From Sorex araneus (lineage: Eukaryota; Chordata; Mammalia; Eulipotyphla; Soricidae), in the NCBI RefSeq assembly GCF_027595985.1, contig NC_073306.1:193829000-193892999 (forward strand): a DNA stretch of 64,000 nt. Reading direction: 5' to 3'. Made by a program: the position numbers and the translations under genes. Under the pieces are notes generated by a model. The model did not search any database, had not been told where the DNA came from, and was given only the letters and a program-made list of their open reading frames with translations. Shown here one piece after another: positions 11,806 to 22,816 of this stretch. Each line of letters starts with the position of its first letter. Position 1 is the stretch's first letter.

Positions 11806-12029
11806 ATTTAGGAAACTTGTCATAAATTGTCAAAAACTACACCATTACATTAGATGTAACTCTAATGTAATAATGGATGTTGAATAATACAAATGAGTCA
11901 GTTTAGGTTCATCAGTTTTAACAATTCACTGTTTCAATGGATTAGAGAGATAGTACACTGGGTAAAGTGGAAAATTTACTCATCAAAGTATTAGGACATT
12001 TAAGGCATCTTATTACCAACATTACTTAC

Positions 12030-12753
12030 CTAGTACTTCACTATAAAACTCATCCCATTGCTTGTCACATACTGTCTGGTACCAAAAGTCAAAATAAAGC
12101 ACATGAATCATATTTTTAACCCTTTCCATGAATGTCATTTGGTCACTTAATTCAGACAGAACAACAGGAACATAGGATGGTGGGAGGGGAAGTCCTCCAC
12201 TATACTTTTCAAGTCCAGATCCGGGAGAGAAGCGGAGACTGTATACTAAAGGGATTTCAAGTATTTCAGCCAGAAGCTCACCACAGGGTCCAATAGCATC
12301 TGCAAAGACGACATCAAACCTTGTTTCTTGTAATTTTTTCATTAACTTCTTGTTCAGAACTAGATCTTTACAAAGATTTCTAATTCCAGTAAAAAATTCA
12401 CAAAGAATTTCTTCCACTTTTGCATAATAAGACCAAAATGAATTTTTTGGCATCTTGTATATCCATTCCTAAAGGAGTCTTTGGAGAGTGGCTTCCATAT
12501 GACCTTCAGCACATTGTGTTGGGTAAACTTCAAAATTAAAAGAAGCTGGTTTTGTGGGGTCAACAAGAACAGAAGCTTTCGATGTAAGAACAGTTACTTC
12601 ATGACCTCTCTTCACAAGCTCATCCAGGATTGTCTTTATGTTGATCCAATGGCTGTATTCCGTGGGCCACACCAACACCTTTCCACAACTCCCACAACTG
12701 AAGTAACAACCCAGCTCTAGCAGGAGCAGAAGTGAAATCCATTTAGCAGACAT
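12030..12753 (-). pseudogene. UGT2B exon 1 with an in-frame stop (left paralogue)
   Basis: This is exon 1 of a UDP-glucuronosyltransferase 2B copy: signal peptide, catalytic-His segment ([12 protein letters not shown]) and acceptor-substrate domain, ending at a GTAAGT donor (12,029-12,024). I place the start at the Met matching family N-termini (ATG at 12,753); an upstream in-frame ATG at 12,795 would add 14 residues. A single base difference from the right copy turns codon 95 from GAG to TAG (around 12,468-12,471), which would truncate the enzyme before most of the substrate-binding domain. The reading frame resumes unbroken after the stop (12,453 to 12,030). The neighbouring residues (12,379-12,423) differ from the right copy at 11 of 45 positions, far more than the rest. 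A conditional or readthrough product cannot be excluded, but loss of function is the simple reading. Confidence 0.92.
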
Positions 12754-12808
12754 TCTGGCAGAAACTGATATCAAAATTCCATTTTCTTTTGCCATCAGTT
12801 GTTTTTAT

Positions 12809-12822
12809 GTAAAAGATTAACC
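12809..12822 (-). promoter_or_regulatory. HNF1-like site upstream of the disrupted UGT2B copy
   Basis: The minus strand reads GGTTAATCTTTTAC, matching the HNF1 consensus GGTTAATNATTAAC at most positions. A TATA-like ACATAAAAAC lies just downstream. HNF1 is an established activator of UGT2B proximal promoters in mammals; function here is inferred only from position and motif. Confidence 0.45.
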
Positions 12823-13214
12823 GATTAGTATGTTAAAATATAACTCATATTTCAAAATACTAAAATAGGAAAAATTTAGAATTAAGGGAGAAAAAAAAGG
12901 TAGCTGACCTCATTTGTAAGCAAATGTGTTCTATCTCTGTTTGAGTTAATGAGTGTTATCATCAAGACATGAGTTGATGACTTTGCATGCCCCAAAGTGC
13001 AAAGGTGTGAGTTGATGACTTTGCAGCTATATTGTGCAATACGTTTTACAATATTTTTGCAATAAGTTTACAGAGTAGTGGCAAGGGACAGATGACTATC
13101 TCCAGCTCCTGACACGAAAATAAAATTAAACTATTTTAAGTATAATGAGGATTTATTGATTTTGATGACCAAGACTTATTTTTTTTGGATAAGCTTCTTA
13201 TTTTAGTTTTAGTT

Positions 13215-13375
13215 TTATTTACTTTTAGGGCAACACCCTTCTGCTCCAAGGCTTTGTGTTCAGGGGTCTCTGTTGGCAGTACTCTGGGTGTCTGTATGTG
13301 TTTTCAGGTGTATCACAAGTAAGACAAACACCTCATATCCAGCACTTTTGAGCCCCATCAGGAGCAAGCCTGTAC
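13215..13375 (-). mobile_element. Diverged antisense SINE
   Basis: The plus strand reads AGGGCAACACCCTTCTGCTCCAAGGCTTTGTGTTCAGGGGTC..., a degenerate version of the poly-A SINE tail module in antisense. Its paralogue is at about 59,094-59,260. Confidence 0.5.
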
Positions 13376-13389
13376 TACAGAATTTCAAG

Positions 13390-13804
13390 TTCAAAATGAT
13401 TTTTAAAAAATACACCCCAGAAACAAAGAAAGTGTTAGAAAACAATGTTAACAGGACGAAAGTGCACTGACCATGCAAGTGGAAGCAAACATAAACAAAT
13501 GGGACTACATCCAACTAGGAAGCTTCTGCACTTCAAAAGAAACAGTGACCAAAATACAGAAAGAGCCCAAAGAATGGGAAAGAATATTTATCAAATACAA
13601 ATCTGATAAGGGATTAATATCCAGGGTATACAAGACATTAGTTGAATTGTATAAGAAAAAATCCTCCAACCCTATCAATTAATGGGAAGAAGAAATGAAC
13701 AGAAGCATCCTCCAAAAAGAAATACACATAGCCAAAAGGCACATGAAAAAATGCTCCACATCACTAGTCATCAGGGCAATGAAATCAAAACAACAATGAG
13801 ATAT
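13390..13804 (+). mobile_element. L1 ORF2 3' fragment, target of the retroviral insertion (left copy)
   Basis: It encodes degenerate ORF2 C-terminal sequence (INKWDYIQLGSFC, EWERIFIKYKSDKG). The match to L1 stops at GAGATAT, where the LTR begins (13,805). The paralogue is 59,280-59,687. Confidence 0.85.
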
Positions 13805-14178
13805 TGTCCCGTTCAGTGGGACTTGTTCAACGTGGGTAACCGGGAGAGGGTGCGAGAGTGAAAAGGAAACAGAGGAGAGGAGAAAGAGACATACACAGAC
13901 AGACACAAGAATGGGAGAAAGCTCCAACTTTATTTCTCTTAAGCTAGTCTTTTATAACTGATTGTATGAGGAAATGGGCAGAATGGGAGAATAGCAAAGA
14001 ATGCAAATGTTAAATGAAACTGGATGTGGGCCCTGGTGGCAGTTTCCCTGGGCATTGTTCTGCAACCTTTCCCAAGAAGCGGTTGTTCCTAGTTACAGGT
14101 CAGTTTGTACTGACATATTGGTGCCCAGGCATAAGTTTCTGGCCGTTCTCAGGCATGGGTTTCTGGCTGTTCCCGGCA
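13805..14178 (-). mobile_element. 3' LTR of the antisense endogenous retrovirus (left copy)
   Basis: This is a TG...CA bounded 374-bp LTR read on the minus strand, directly preceded (minus strand) by a purine-rich AGAAAATAAAAAGGTAGGAGA tract. It has a TATA box (AGTTATAAAAGAC) and AATAAA about 20 bases further on. The right copy at 59,688-60,061 has the same length and 7 mismatches, which reflects time since the segmental duplication rather than since insertion. Confidence 0.88.
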
Positions 14179-15836
14179 TCTCCTACCTTTTTATTTTCTA
14201 AAATAGGTAATTAGATATTGGTAGTATAACAAGCCAGCCCTCGCAGCTCCAGAGATGTCTCAACAACCCATTTCACTGAAGGCCAGCTCACCTCCATAGA
14301 AAGAAGGGGCATTAACCAGCGGGGGAAGTAGGGGCCTATCCCCCAGTCATTATTAAGGATCCTTTTAGTGGGGAGAGGAGTACTGTTCAGATCCAACCTC
14401 TATGCAGATAGGCGTGCTTCTACGAGCTCGGGATGGCCTTTGAAGGCTTCTCGTAGGCCGATACCGCCTGGTTCCGCCCCCCGAAGGTGCCCATGGCATT
14501 ATTACAACTACCCCAAGATGCAGTCGCCCTTGGTCAGGTGTGAGGAGCCAGTAGTTGCACAAGGAGCAGGTGTTAATTCTGAGGGTGGCGTAGAAAGGCG
14601 GGTGTAGGAGTCCATTCAGGTATCTCCAACCCTTGATCTGCTAGATCCAAATGATGATAATGAATTTGGATGGGTTTTGATGCCAGGGAGTCAATCTGCC
14701 TTTTTATGCAGGCCATAATTCTATTAAACAAAAATGGTCCAAGGGATAATACAATCAGAAAACCAAAAGGGGGACCAAGCAAGGGAAGCACATAGGATAG
14801 TACTCCTCCCATCCCCCATTACCCCTGGGAGGTGTTGGTGAGTTGTCTCTGCCTCTCGAAGACTTCTTGGAGCTGTCTTATTAGATCTCGAACCACTCCA
14901 CTCTGGTTGACAATGAAGCAGCATTCTTCTTTGAGAAAAACACAGAGGCCACCCTGTTTAGCAGTAAGGAGGTTCAGTCCTCACCGATTCTGCAATACAA
15001 CTTGGGCAAGAGAATTTAAATGCTCCTGAACAGTCAAAATAATTTGGGTTACCTCTTGGATGTCCCTTATCAGCTGATTCTGCAAGGAATTATGTAAGGA
15101 GACAGCAGTGGTGATTCCTGCTGCACCAGTGGCTACTCCAGCTGCTACCCCCAGACCAACAAAGAATGGGATAAAGGCAAAGGACCGGGGGATAGAGTAT
15201 GTTCTTTCAGAAGTATGGGGATAGATTCGGATGCTGGGAGTGTACTAAGGTGTGGGAAAACAAAAACAATAGCACAAGTTCCAGTCCAATTTCCATACAA
15301 AAAGTGTCGGATACCTGTGTCACAAAGAAAGGAGGCATTAAATGGGGGGCAATATGTGAGGGAAATATCCATGACTGGGGGTTCCAGGAATCTTTGACAA
15401 TCAAGGGAAAGTTTCCGTGTAGGAATAGTGGCATAATTAGAATTATTAACGCAAGTAAGATTCTCTGGAACTGTAGACAGCACAAAATGGGGAAAATAAT
15501 AGAAAGGTCTATTATAATGACAAGCCTTAAATAGCTCAGAGGAATCAAAGGAATCAAAGACTTCATAAGAGGGGTGCATACACAACCAGCACCCTTGAGC
15601 AAACCCACTCTGAGTAGTATTAAGCAACTGATAGGAGAATTCCAAAAGTTTAAGCAAAAGGGAAAAGGTCCAAGAACGTGTTGGATCCGGCTGCTGAATA
15701 AGCGAGTGGAAGATTTGAGAGACATTAGCAATGTTTTCAAGGATAATCTCGGTAGGGGAGGCAGTAGGCCTTGGGACCCATCTTTTCTGTATCTTAATTA
15801 GCCCATAGGGGTCCGTCCCCCATCCATCCACTCGAA
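14179..15836 (-). pseudogene. Endogenous retrovirus env, truncated and mutated (left copy)
   Basis: Minus-strand gammaretrovirus-type envelope remnant. The surface-subunit part (open at 15,145-15,831) contains the CWLC disulfide motif. The transmembrane part (about 15,200 to 14,570) shows a hydrophobic Gly/Ala-rich fusion-peptide region, a heptad/immunosuppressive-like region, the C-X6-CC motif, and a membrane span near 14,700-14,800. The two parts are in different frames, so there is a frameshift between them, and a TGA (14,981-14,983) interrupts the transmembrane ectodomain. The 5' half of env is missing because the duplication breakpoint falls at 15,836. This is a non-functional remnant. 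Confidence 0.85.
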
Positions 15837-15846
15837 GTGGCAGATT
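15826..15846. other. Tandem-duplication junction
   Basis: Left of 15,836 the sequence is env, matching 61,822 leftward. From 15,837 it is an L1 fragment with no counterpart after 61,822. This is where the end of one ~46-kb unit abuts the start of the next. No obvious long homology is visible at the join; only one side of the ancestral breakpoint can be examined here. Confidence 0.8.
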
Positions 15847-16311
15847 ATAAAATCAATAGCCCATGGCTTTCCTATATAACCATAATGAAAAAGAAGAAAG
15901 TAATTATCTGAAAAAATCATGTTACTAATTGTTGCTCACAAAATTACGTACCTCAGAATTAGCTTAAGTAAAGATGCAAAGAAACTGTATAAAGAAAACA
16001 TACAAGACACTATTTCACAAAATAAAACAGGCATGAATAAATGGACTCAACAATTCTGCATATGGACTGGGAAAATCAACATTTGCAAAATGGCAATATT
16101 CTCCAAAGAATTATACAAATTCAATGTAGTTCCTGAAAGGATACCCATGAAATTTTCCAAAGAAAGAGAATAAATTTCATATTTCAGTTCATTCAACATT
16201 TGCAAAATGGAAATATTCTCCAAAGAATTATACAAATTCAATGTAGTTCCTGAAAGGATACCCATGAAATTTTCCAAAGAAAGAGACTAAATTTCATATT
16301 TCAGTTCATTC
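15837..16311 (+). mobile_element. L1 ORF2 fragment with an internal 117-bp tandem duplication
   Basis: Degenerate reverse-transcriptase C-terminal sequence, matching about 33,090-33,420 of the full-length L1. A 117-bp unit starting CAACATTTGCAAAATGG occurs at 16,077-16,193 and again at 16,194-16,310, nearly identical. Confidence 0.85.
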
Positions 16312-16841
16312 ATTAGGTTTTCTTTACCCTTTTATACAAAGAAAACGCTTTTTAGTTGACTTTGGAAGTTGAAATCCCCTCAACAAACCAGAACATTTTC
16401 TGTCTATCTTGCATCATCAGCAAAATTCTTTCAAACTTGAGAGTTAAAAAAAAAGCATTTTCTAACAGAGTTTAGTTCTTACATATAGTTTCTGTTAAAG
16501 TTTTACTTTTCGGTTCATCTGATGTGTACTGTGCCCTTAGAAATATTGCAAGATAAATAAATAAATGACAGCACAGGTCAGGTGAATTCTGTACCTTCCT
16601 AGGTTATTATAATTCTAAATCTCCACCTTTTAACACTATAGATATTAAATTTTCATAATAATGTTAAATTCAAAATATTTTCATAAAATAATCTTAGTAA
16701 CACTCTTCCGTGTCAAATATTATAATATGATCTGGTACCTGATATAATTCAGAAATGACAATATGTGAAATTTTGATAGTCAACAACTTTTAGAAGTAAA
16801 ACAGAAGCATTTGGTAGTCTACTGTTTTGTTACTTAATCTG

Positions 16842-16925
16842 CTTTTCACGGACTCTGGGTAAGGGCTAAAACAATCACATTGGTTCCTCCTTCCAATATG
16901 TTAGGAAAATTGGCACCAAATAAGA
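16842..16925 (-). pseudogene. Relic of a UGT2-type exon 3
   Basis: About 85 bp aligns without large gaps to the functional exon 3 (43,073-43,160). Shared stretches include CTCTGGG, AACAATCACATTGG (CAATCACATTGG in the exon), ATGTTA and ATTG-CACCA. The coding frame and donor are lost. It lies on the same strand as the other UGT genes, upstream of the disrupted copy. It probably marks an older, dead member of the cluster whose other exons are gone or unrecognisable. Confidence 0.55.
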
Positions 16926-17430
16926 AGAGATTTACTGTGAAGAATTTTTTTTTATTAAAAGTAACTAAGTTAGAACATCATGGACTTTCAAAACTATTTG
17001 ACTGCTGCTTTTGAAAACCTACTGTGCTTAAAATTTTCATAACATATTTACCACCTTAACCATTCCAAAGTTGTTTAATATTCCCATTATTGTGAAAATA
17101 GTCTGCAGAAATCCTTTTTTTTCCACCTAGGAAAACTAGAATTTTATAACCATTTTCTATTTTTGTATTTCATGTGGGGAAACTGCCAATCAATTCCAAA
17201 TGTTGGTGTTAGATATATCATTTGAAAATATAGAGAAAAAATGAAACTGAAAAACGAACCTCTCCTTACATTGATATCTGGACACCAAGGTAATACGAAA
17301 ATCAGGTGAAGTGGAAGGAACAGATAACTATACATTATCATAATTTATTGGAGCTAGATTATTTTTTTCAGGCCAATGAAAAGATTATGGAGGTCCCCTA
17401 TGTCGAACTCTTCTTTTTGTATTTTCAGAA
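16926..17430. other. No recognised feature
   Basis: I see nothing I can support. A faint resemblance to UGT exon 2 near 17,175-17,205 was considered and rejected. The stretch 16,312-16,841 is equally featureless. Confidence 0.4.
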
Positions 17431-17439
17431 AACCCAATG

Positions 17440-18478
17440 TTTGCAAAAAATTGACAGCTAGTTCCTCAAAAAGATATAGAAATGGCCAAAAGGTACATAA
17501 AAATTTCTTCACATCTTTAGTCATCAGGGAGATGCAAATCAAAACAACAATGAGATATCATCTGACACCACAGAGACTGGCACACATTCAAAAGAACAAA
17601 AGCAACCAGTGCTGGCTTGGATGTGGGTAAAAAGGAATGCTCTTTAACTGTTGGTGGAAATGCTGACTGGTCCAGCCTTTCTGGAAAACAATATGGACAG
17701 TCCTCCAAAAGCTAGAAGTTGGGTTTCCATATGACCCCACAATGCCACTTCTGGGAATATATCCATAGAATGCAAAAAAGCACGGCCAAAATGACACCTG
17801 AACCTGTATATTCATTGCAGCACTGTTCACAATAGACAAAATCTGGAAACAACCTAAGTGCCCTACAACAGATGACAGATTAAAGAAAATTTGGTACATC
17901 TACACAAGGAATACTATGCAGCTGTTAGGAGAGATGAAGTCATGAAATTCGCTTATAAATGGATAGACATGGAGAGTGTCATGCTAAGTGAAATGAGTCT
18001 GAAAGAGAGGGACAGACATAGAAGGACTGTACTTATTTGTGGAGTATAGAATAACATCACATAAGGCTGACTCCCAAGGAAAGTAGATACAAGGGCCAGG
18101 AAGATTGCCCCACAGATAGAAAACTGTTTCTTTAGCAGAGGGGAGAAGGCAGATGGAATACAGAAGGGATCACTAAGAAAATGATGCCTGGAGGAATCAG
18201 TCAGGATGGGAAATGTATGCCAAATGCAGATGAAGGATCAAACATGATGACCTCTCAGTGCCTGTATTTCATGCCATAATGCCCAAAAGTAGAGAGAGAG
18301 AATGGGGAATATTGTCTGCCGTGGAGGCAGGTGGAGATTGGGAAAGGGAGGGTATACTGGGGATATTGGTGATGGGGAATGTGCACTGATGGAGGGATGG
18401 GTGTTTGATCATTGTGTTATTGTAACCCAAACACAAAACCTTGTAACTATCTCACAGTGATTCAATAAAATAAAAAAA
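17440..18478 (+). mobile_element. 5'-truncated L1: ORF2 C-terminus and 3' UTR
   Basis: It runs from the ORF2 C-terminal region (about 17,463, with [18 protein letters not shown] near 17,550) through the 3' UTR (GGGGAATGTGCACTGATGGAGGGATGG). It ends in AGTGATTCAATAAAATAAAAAAAAT. It is degenerate and shares its 3' end subtype with 22,817-23,818. Confidence 0.88.
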
Positions 18479-20814
18479 ATGACAGCTTTGTGTGACTGTA
18501 TTGGCTACAAATCTGAAATCTGTCTCTGAGGGGCCCCCCTGTCGTAAAGTCTTTCTCTGTAGGCTCTGCAGTCATGATTGTCTCCTTTCCAAGAAGGGTT
18601 TTCTCTCCTTTAATTGGGCCCATTAGGTCAAGCAAGGCACAGGCTTCCAAAATGAAAGCTTCTTTTTTCCCTCATGTGATCACTTTTGGTTAGCCTGGAT
18701 TCATGTTTTTTCTCATAAAAATATTTAAAGCAAATGAATTTTGACCTGGGAAATTTTTTAGATGTTCATGACAAGCACACTGAAGGCTTTCAGAGTCTGG
18801 CACAAATATTTGAAGTCATCTAGAAATATTTGATGTTCATTTTCAATCAAATCTTGATATTAAATGAGAAGCGCATGTCCTAGAAAAAGCAGAATCCTTT
18901 AGTTGATTAGCTGTATCTGATGGCTATTACAAATTCATGAGGAGTTGTTGTCCTGGACTGATTCACAAGGGAATTGCAATTTGGAAGATGATGTAAGATG
19001 CTTGGAACACTATCAACTTTGTCTCATGGAGGGGCTCATAAGATGCAGGACCAAACCCACTTGTGACACCAAATCAGCTGCACAGAACAAGACCATAATA
19101 GGAAATCTACCATCTTTTTTTAAAGAGTCTTTCAGGATATATAACCCTAAGAACCTTGACTTTACTTAAAAGGAAAAGCTTAAGGATCACTTCATGCAAC
19201 CCCCATTTGCATGAAAAGCTTTCGTTTTGGAAGTTGTATGTATGTCCCTTCGACTTTCCTGAATGAGTTACTGGTATTGGCTCCCACAATCACAACTGAC
19301 TGCAGCAGCAGTAGAGGGGCAAAGGAGAGCCAACTTCTGGATCACAGCTCTTTCAACTGCACTTGCCACATTAGGCTTTGCCTGTAGCTACTCAAAAAAA
19401 TATCATGGAAGGGCATTGGAAAAATTAGTGCCAAACATGCCACGCAACAGGGCCCACAGGACATTACCTGAAGTGTGGAAATCACTAGGCACAAGACCTG
19501 CCCAGAGTTGAAGGACAATGTAGAAGAGTCACAGTCCAGACTGATTAGTGAGGCTTCTGGATGATCAAACACACAGAGGAGGAGACCAGGGCAATGCTAG
19601 CATGATTGGTAAGATAATAACTTACTTAGGACACTACACTGACTAACTTTTAAATTCCTAGTCTGGATCCCTGTCCAGAAGCATCTATGAAGTTACTCGG
19701 GGCCACAGAAAGCCAAGTGACCTGCCACTGTACTTACCTGGTTTGCTGCTTGTGGAATGACCACCTTTTCCATCACTCCGGTGGTTAGTGATTGTCTGTA
19801 TAATTTCTGGGGCTGAGATTATCTTTAACACCTACATGCTTAGTCTCAGAAGCTTCTGTGTACTGAAAGCTTCTGTACACACAAGTACAGTTATTTATTT
19901 TGTTTTAACTGAGAATTAGGATTTGAAAGAAATGGATGATTCCATTTGGCCAAGCAGCACTCCAGGGAGAGTCTTAAACAAAACTCTCAAATAGTAGCTC
20001 AAATACTACTGTTATTTCCCAAATAGATGTTTAGATGCTTTAAAACCAGAAGCTAAACAGGTCTGCAGCTAATAATTGACCAACTCTTAGCTCATGGATT
20101 TTGGAGGCATTGTGAATTCCTCTGCTTATATTGTTATTATTATTATTATTATATTATTATAATTTTTCCAACCCTCTAATTCTGGCATCAATCAGAACAT
20201 TCGGTAGGGAATATAGGATGGTGCAGGAATTAAGAATGATAATCAATGCATTACTCCAATCCCCCCGGCATTCTCCAAACCTGTATAACCTTGGGTCACA
20301 TTTCTCCATCACTTGAGTGGTTCATTATTCTGGATTTTATGCATTCCTGCAGTAGAGGACTTTCATATCTCTTTGCTTTTTATTATAATATAAGAAGTTG
20401 ATCCACACGTCTCACATGGACTGTTTCTTCCGGGCTTTCAATGACAGAGGGTGCTTCAGTTTCCCTTGTAAAATGTCAGTAGACACTCCATCTCAAACCA
20501 CCTTGTAGACTCCATCACTCCAATGCCTTAAATCTTGTGCACTCTGAAAATTGCTCTTCAGACAGAATCATTGATATTGTTTATGATTCTTTTCAGGCCA
20601 ACTGATTACATGAAGTGTGACCATGGCATTTTCTCTGCCTTCTAGCACAGTAGGCCATCAAACTGAATCTAGAAGGAAACATAGTCATCCATACACCTTA
20701 ACAAATTGTGTTCTTTCTAAAAACCAAGGGTAATCTCTGACTGCCTGACAATTGTCTCCTTAAATATCATGCACACCCATTGAAAAGTACAGACATGACT
20801 TAAATATCATATCA
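18479..20814. other. Unannotated intergenic stretch
   Basis: No exon, RNA gene or clear transposon recognised on either strand. Short open frames here look random. A (TTA)n microsatellite lies at 20,131-20,162. Confidence 0.4.
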
Positions 20815-21598
20815 CTGGTATCACTTGTAGTCCTGGTGATCTTCGATTTTCTCGAGCATGTGCCAGTAACATCTCCATTTGTCTCTGTCGCGAGCTAGTG
20901 TAGCCCAATGATACCTGCTTGCTCCAGGAACAGAAAGAGCCTCAAATCGTTCATTCAGAGATTTGACGAAGAAATCTGACCATCTAGTTGGAGGGCAGCC
21001 ACGAAATCTTCTGACATCCCGTGGAATCCAGTCTGTAACAGCTCTAGTCCAGTGATCGTCTCTAAATTGCATTATGTGTCCGGCCCCTCTGATTTTTGAT
21101 GCCTTGGCAAATGTGACAGCGTCCCTGATTCCTGATTGTCAATGGAGGTCGAAACTCCGGATTCCTTCTCTTACTTGAGTGAAACAGGATACTCCTAGCA
21201 TCTCTTGTATCATTTGTAGTCCCATTGATCTTCAATTTGCTCAAGCGGGCGCCAGTTATGTCTCCATTTGTCCCTTTTGCGAGCTAGTGCAGCACAATGA
21301 TACCTGCTCGCTCCAGGAAAGGAAGAACCTCAAATAGTTCATTCAGAGATTTGAGGAAGAAATCTGACCATCTACTTGGTGGGCGGCCATGAGGTCTTCT
21401 GATGTCACGTAGAATCCAGTCTGTAACAGTTCTAGTCCAACGGTCATCTCTGAATCTCATTACATGACCGGCCCATCGGATTTTTGATGCCTTGGCAAAC
21501 GAGAAAGCATCCCTGATTTTTGACTGTCGACAGAGGTCAGAACCAGATTCCTTCTCTCACTTGAGTGAGACATGATATTCCCAGCATAGCTCTTTCAA
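20815..21598 (-). mobile_element. Two tandem 3'-end fragments of an RTE-type LINE
   Basis: Two head-to-tail antisense copies (about 20,815-21,202 and 21,206-21,598) each cover the last ~130 codons and 3' tail. The first translates to recognisable RTE C-terminal motifs: TRAVTDWIPRDVRRF, PPTRWSDFF, HWATLARDRDKW. These match the element known from strongylid nematodes and the common shrew (RTE1_Sar). Both copies begin at nearly the same point (minus strand GCTATGCTGGGAATATC / GATGCTAGGAGTATCC). Frames are broken and neither is active. Confidence 0.85.
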
Positions 21599-21779
21599 AA
21601 TATGTTTAGTAACAGTAAATATCATATACCCCATGAATTCACGTACCTTACTATCTATGCCCAGGTAGTAATTTTCTCACGATTCGAATACGTATTTTCC
21701 CCTTTAGATCCTGAAAATGGCCTGATCAATATTACAGCCACTGGGGCATTTTCCTTGGTACTTGGCTGACTGAAATTTA

Positions 21780-21890
21780 GTCCTTGGCACCCCCTGTGGT
21801 TCCCTGAAACATGCAGGAATGGTCCCAGGACACAGAGCTAGGGTAAGCCCTTAGCATAACCATATATGTCCCAACAAAACAAAGTAAGTT
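21780..21890 (+). mobile_element. SINE tail fragment
   Basis: CCCTGTGGTTCCCTGAAACATGCAGGAATGG followed by a degenerate ...AAGCCCTTAGCATAACC resembles the poly-A SINE 3' half. Weakly supported. Confidence 0.4.
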
Positions 21891-22159
21891 AAAACACCTG
21901 AAAACACATGCCAGCAGACCTGATAGAAGTTCCATTGCCTTATGAAAAATCTGGAAAATCCAAACTTGATTTTGTTCTCAGATGACAGTTGTTTGCTGGA
22001 GAGGGAACCCACAGTTGCAGATAAGAAGTAGTCACTTCCCATTGTAGTTGGGAAGAACTTACCTATCCCCAGAACATATAGAAATACATAACTGTCATAC
22101 CTAAAGCAAATAAATCATATTATGAGTCAACATCCCACATGTGAGTGAGAAACACCAGA

Positions 22160-22320
22160 GGTAGAAGAATTTGTTTATAAGCAAATATATTTGTTCAGTG
22201 TTTGAAGATTATGCATGCTTCCATCAACTGATGCTTCATCAAGCTGATGAAGTTGCATAAGCAAATCACCTATATTGCATATTATATTTTAGAAGACTCT
22301 CAAGAGCAGTAGACATGACA
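22160..22320 (-). promoter_or_regulatory. Possible relic of a UGT2B upstream region
   Basis: The plus strand resembles 12,903-13,100 (the region ~110-300 bp upstream of UGT2B exon 1). Shared elements in order are TAAGCAAAT, TGTTTGA, ATCAA, GATGAAGTTGCA versus GATGACTTTGCA, and CTATATTG followed by a T-rich run ending TTTTA. No exon 1 is recognisable below it. With the exon 3 relic at 16,842 it could outline one dead UGT gene. Confidence 0.35.
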
Positions 22321-22436
22321 TGAAACACTATGTGCTATTCTTTGACAGGGGAAGTAAGGCAAAAACTATTGTACAGCACAATGGCAATGTCTTGAAAATG
22401 TTGACTCAAGAACTCAGTTCACGTTGTTTAATTTTA

Positions 22437-22613
22437 TTTTATTTTGTTTCTTTTTGGGTCATACCTGGCAATGCACAGGGGTTACTCCTACTCTGCCCAC
22501 AGGAACTACTCCTGGTGGTAGTCGGGAGACCATATGGGATGCTGGGAATCAAATCCGGGTGGTCTATGTGCAAGGCAAATGCCCTGCTCGCTGTGCTATT
22601 ACTGCAGCCCCCA
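22437..22613 (-). mobile_element. Poly-A-type SINE (antisense)
   Basis: A T-rich start then TTTGGGTCATACCTGGCAATGC...GGGTTACTCC, ending in the tRNA-like head complement (GCAAATGCCCTGCTCGCTGTGCTATTACTGCAGCCC). Confidence 0.9.
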
Positions 22614-22816
22614 GTTCACGTTGTTTTTAAGAACACTAATTCTAATTCATTTTCTTCTTCTTATAATAATGGTATACAATTCTCTTACATCCAATTGCTT
22701 ATTATAAAATGTAGAATTTAGCGGCTATTGCTGTATTTAGGAAGCACGTATCTACCATTATGGTCAATTTAAGATCATTTGCTTCATATACAAAGTAAGC
22801 CTTTACAGTAAAATTT

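Larger units (their letters stand above)
433..15836. repeat. Left copy of a ~46-kb tandem segmental duplication (right-hand part)
   Basis: This whole stretch recurs in the same order and orientation at 46,797-61,822: L1 pair, SINEs, UGT2B exon 2, SINEs, UGT2B exon 1, L1 fragment, LTR and env. The coordinate offset drifts from about 46,363 through 45,885 to 45,986 because of indels. The two 374-bp LTR copies differ at 7 positions by my count. Similarity ends exactly at 15,836 (here) and 61,822 (there), inside env. The main non-matching block is 6,062-6,755. Confidence 0.93.

Noticed and set aside
17170-17215. Possible relic of UGT exon 2 (GGGGAAACTGCCAATC resembles GAGGAAACTGAAAATC)
   Set aside because: Only ~16 bases match and the spacing to the exon 3 relic (~250 bp) is implausibly short; likely chance.
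19263-19572. Overlapping open frames of 76-82 residues
   Set aside because: Short, opposite-strand shadows of each other, with no recognisable domain or splice context.
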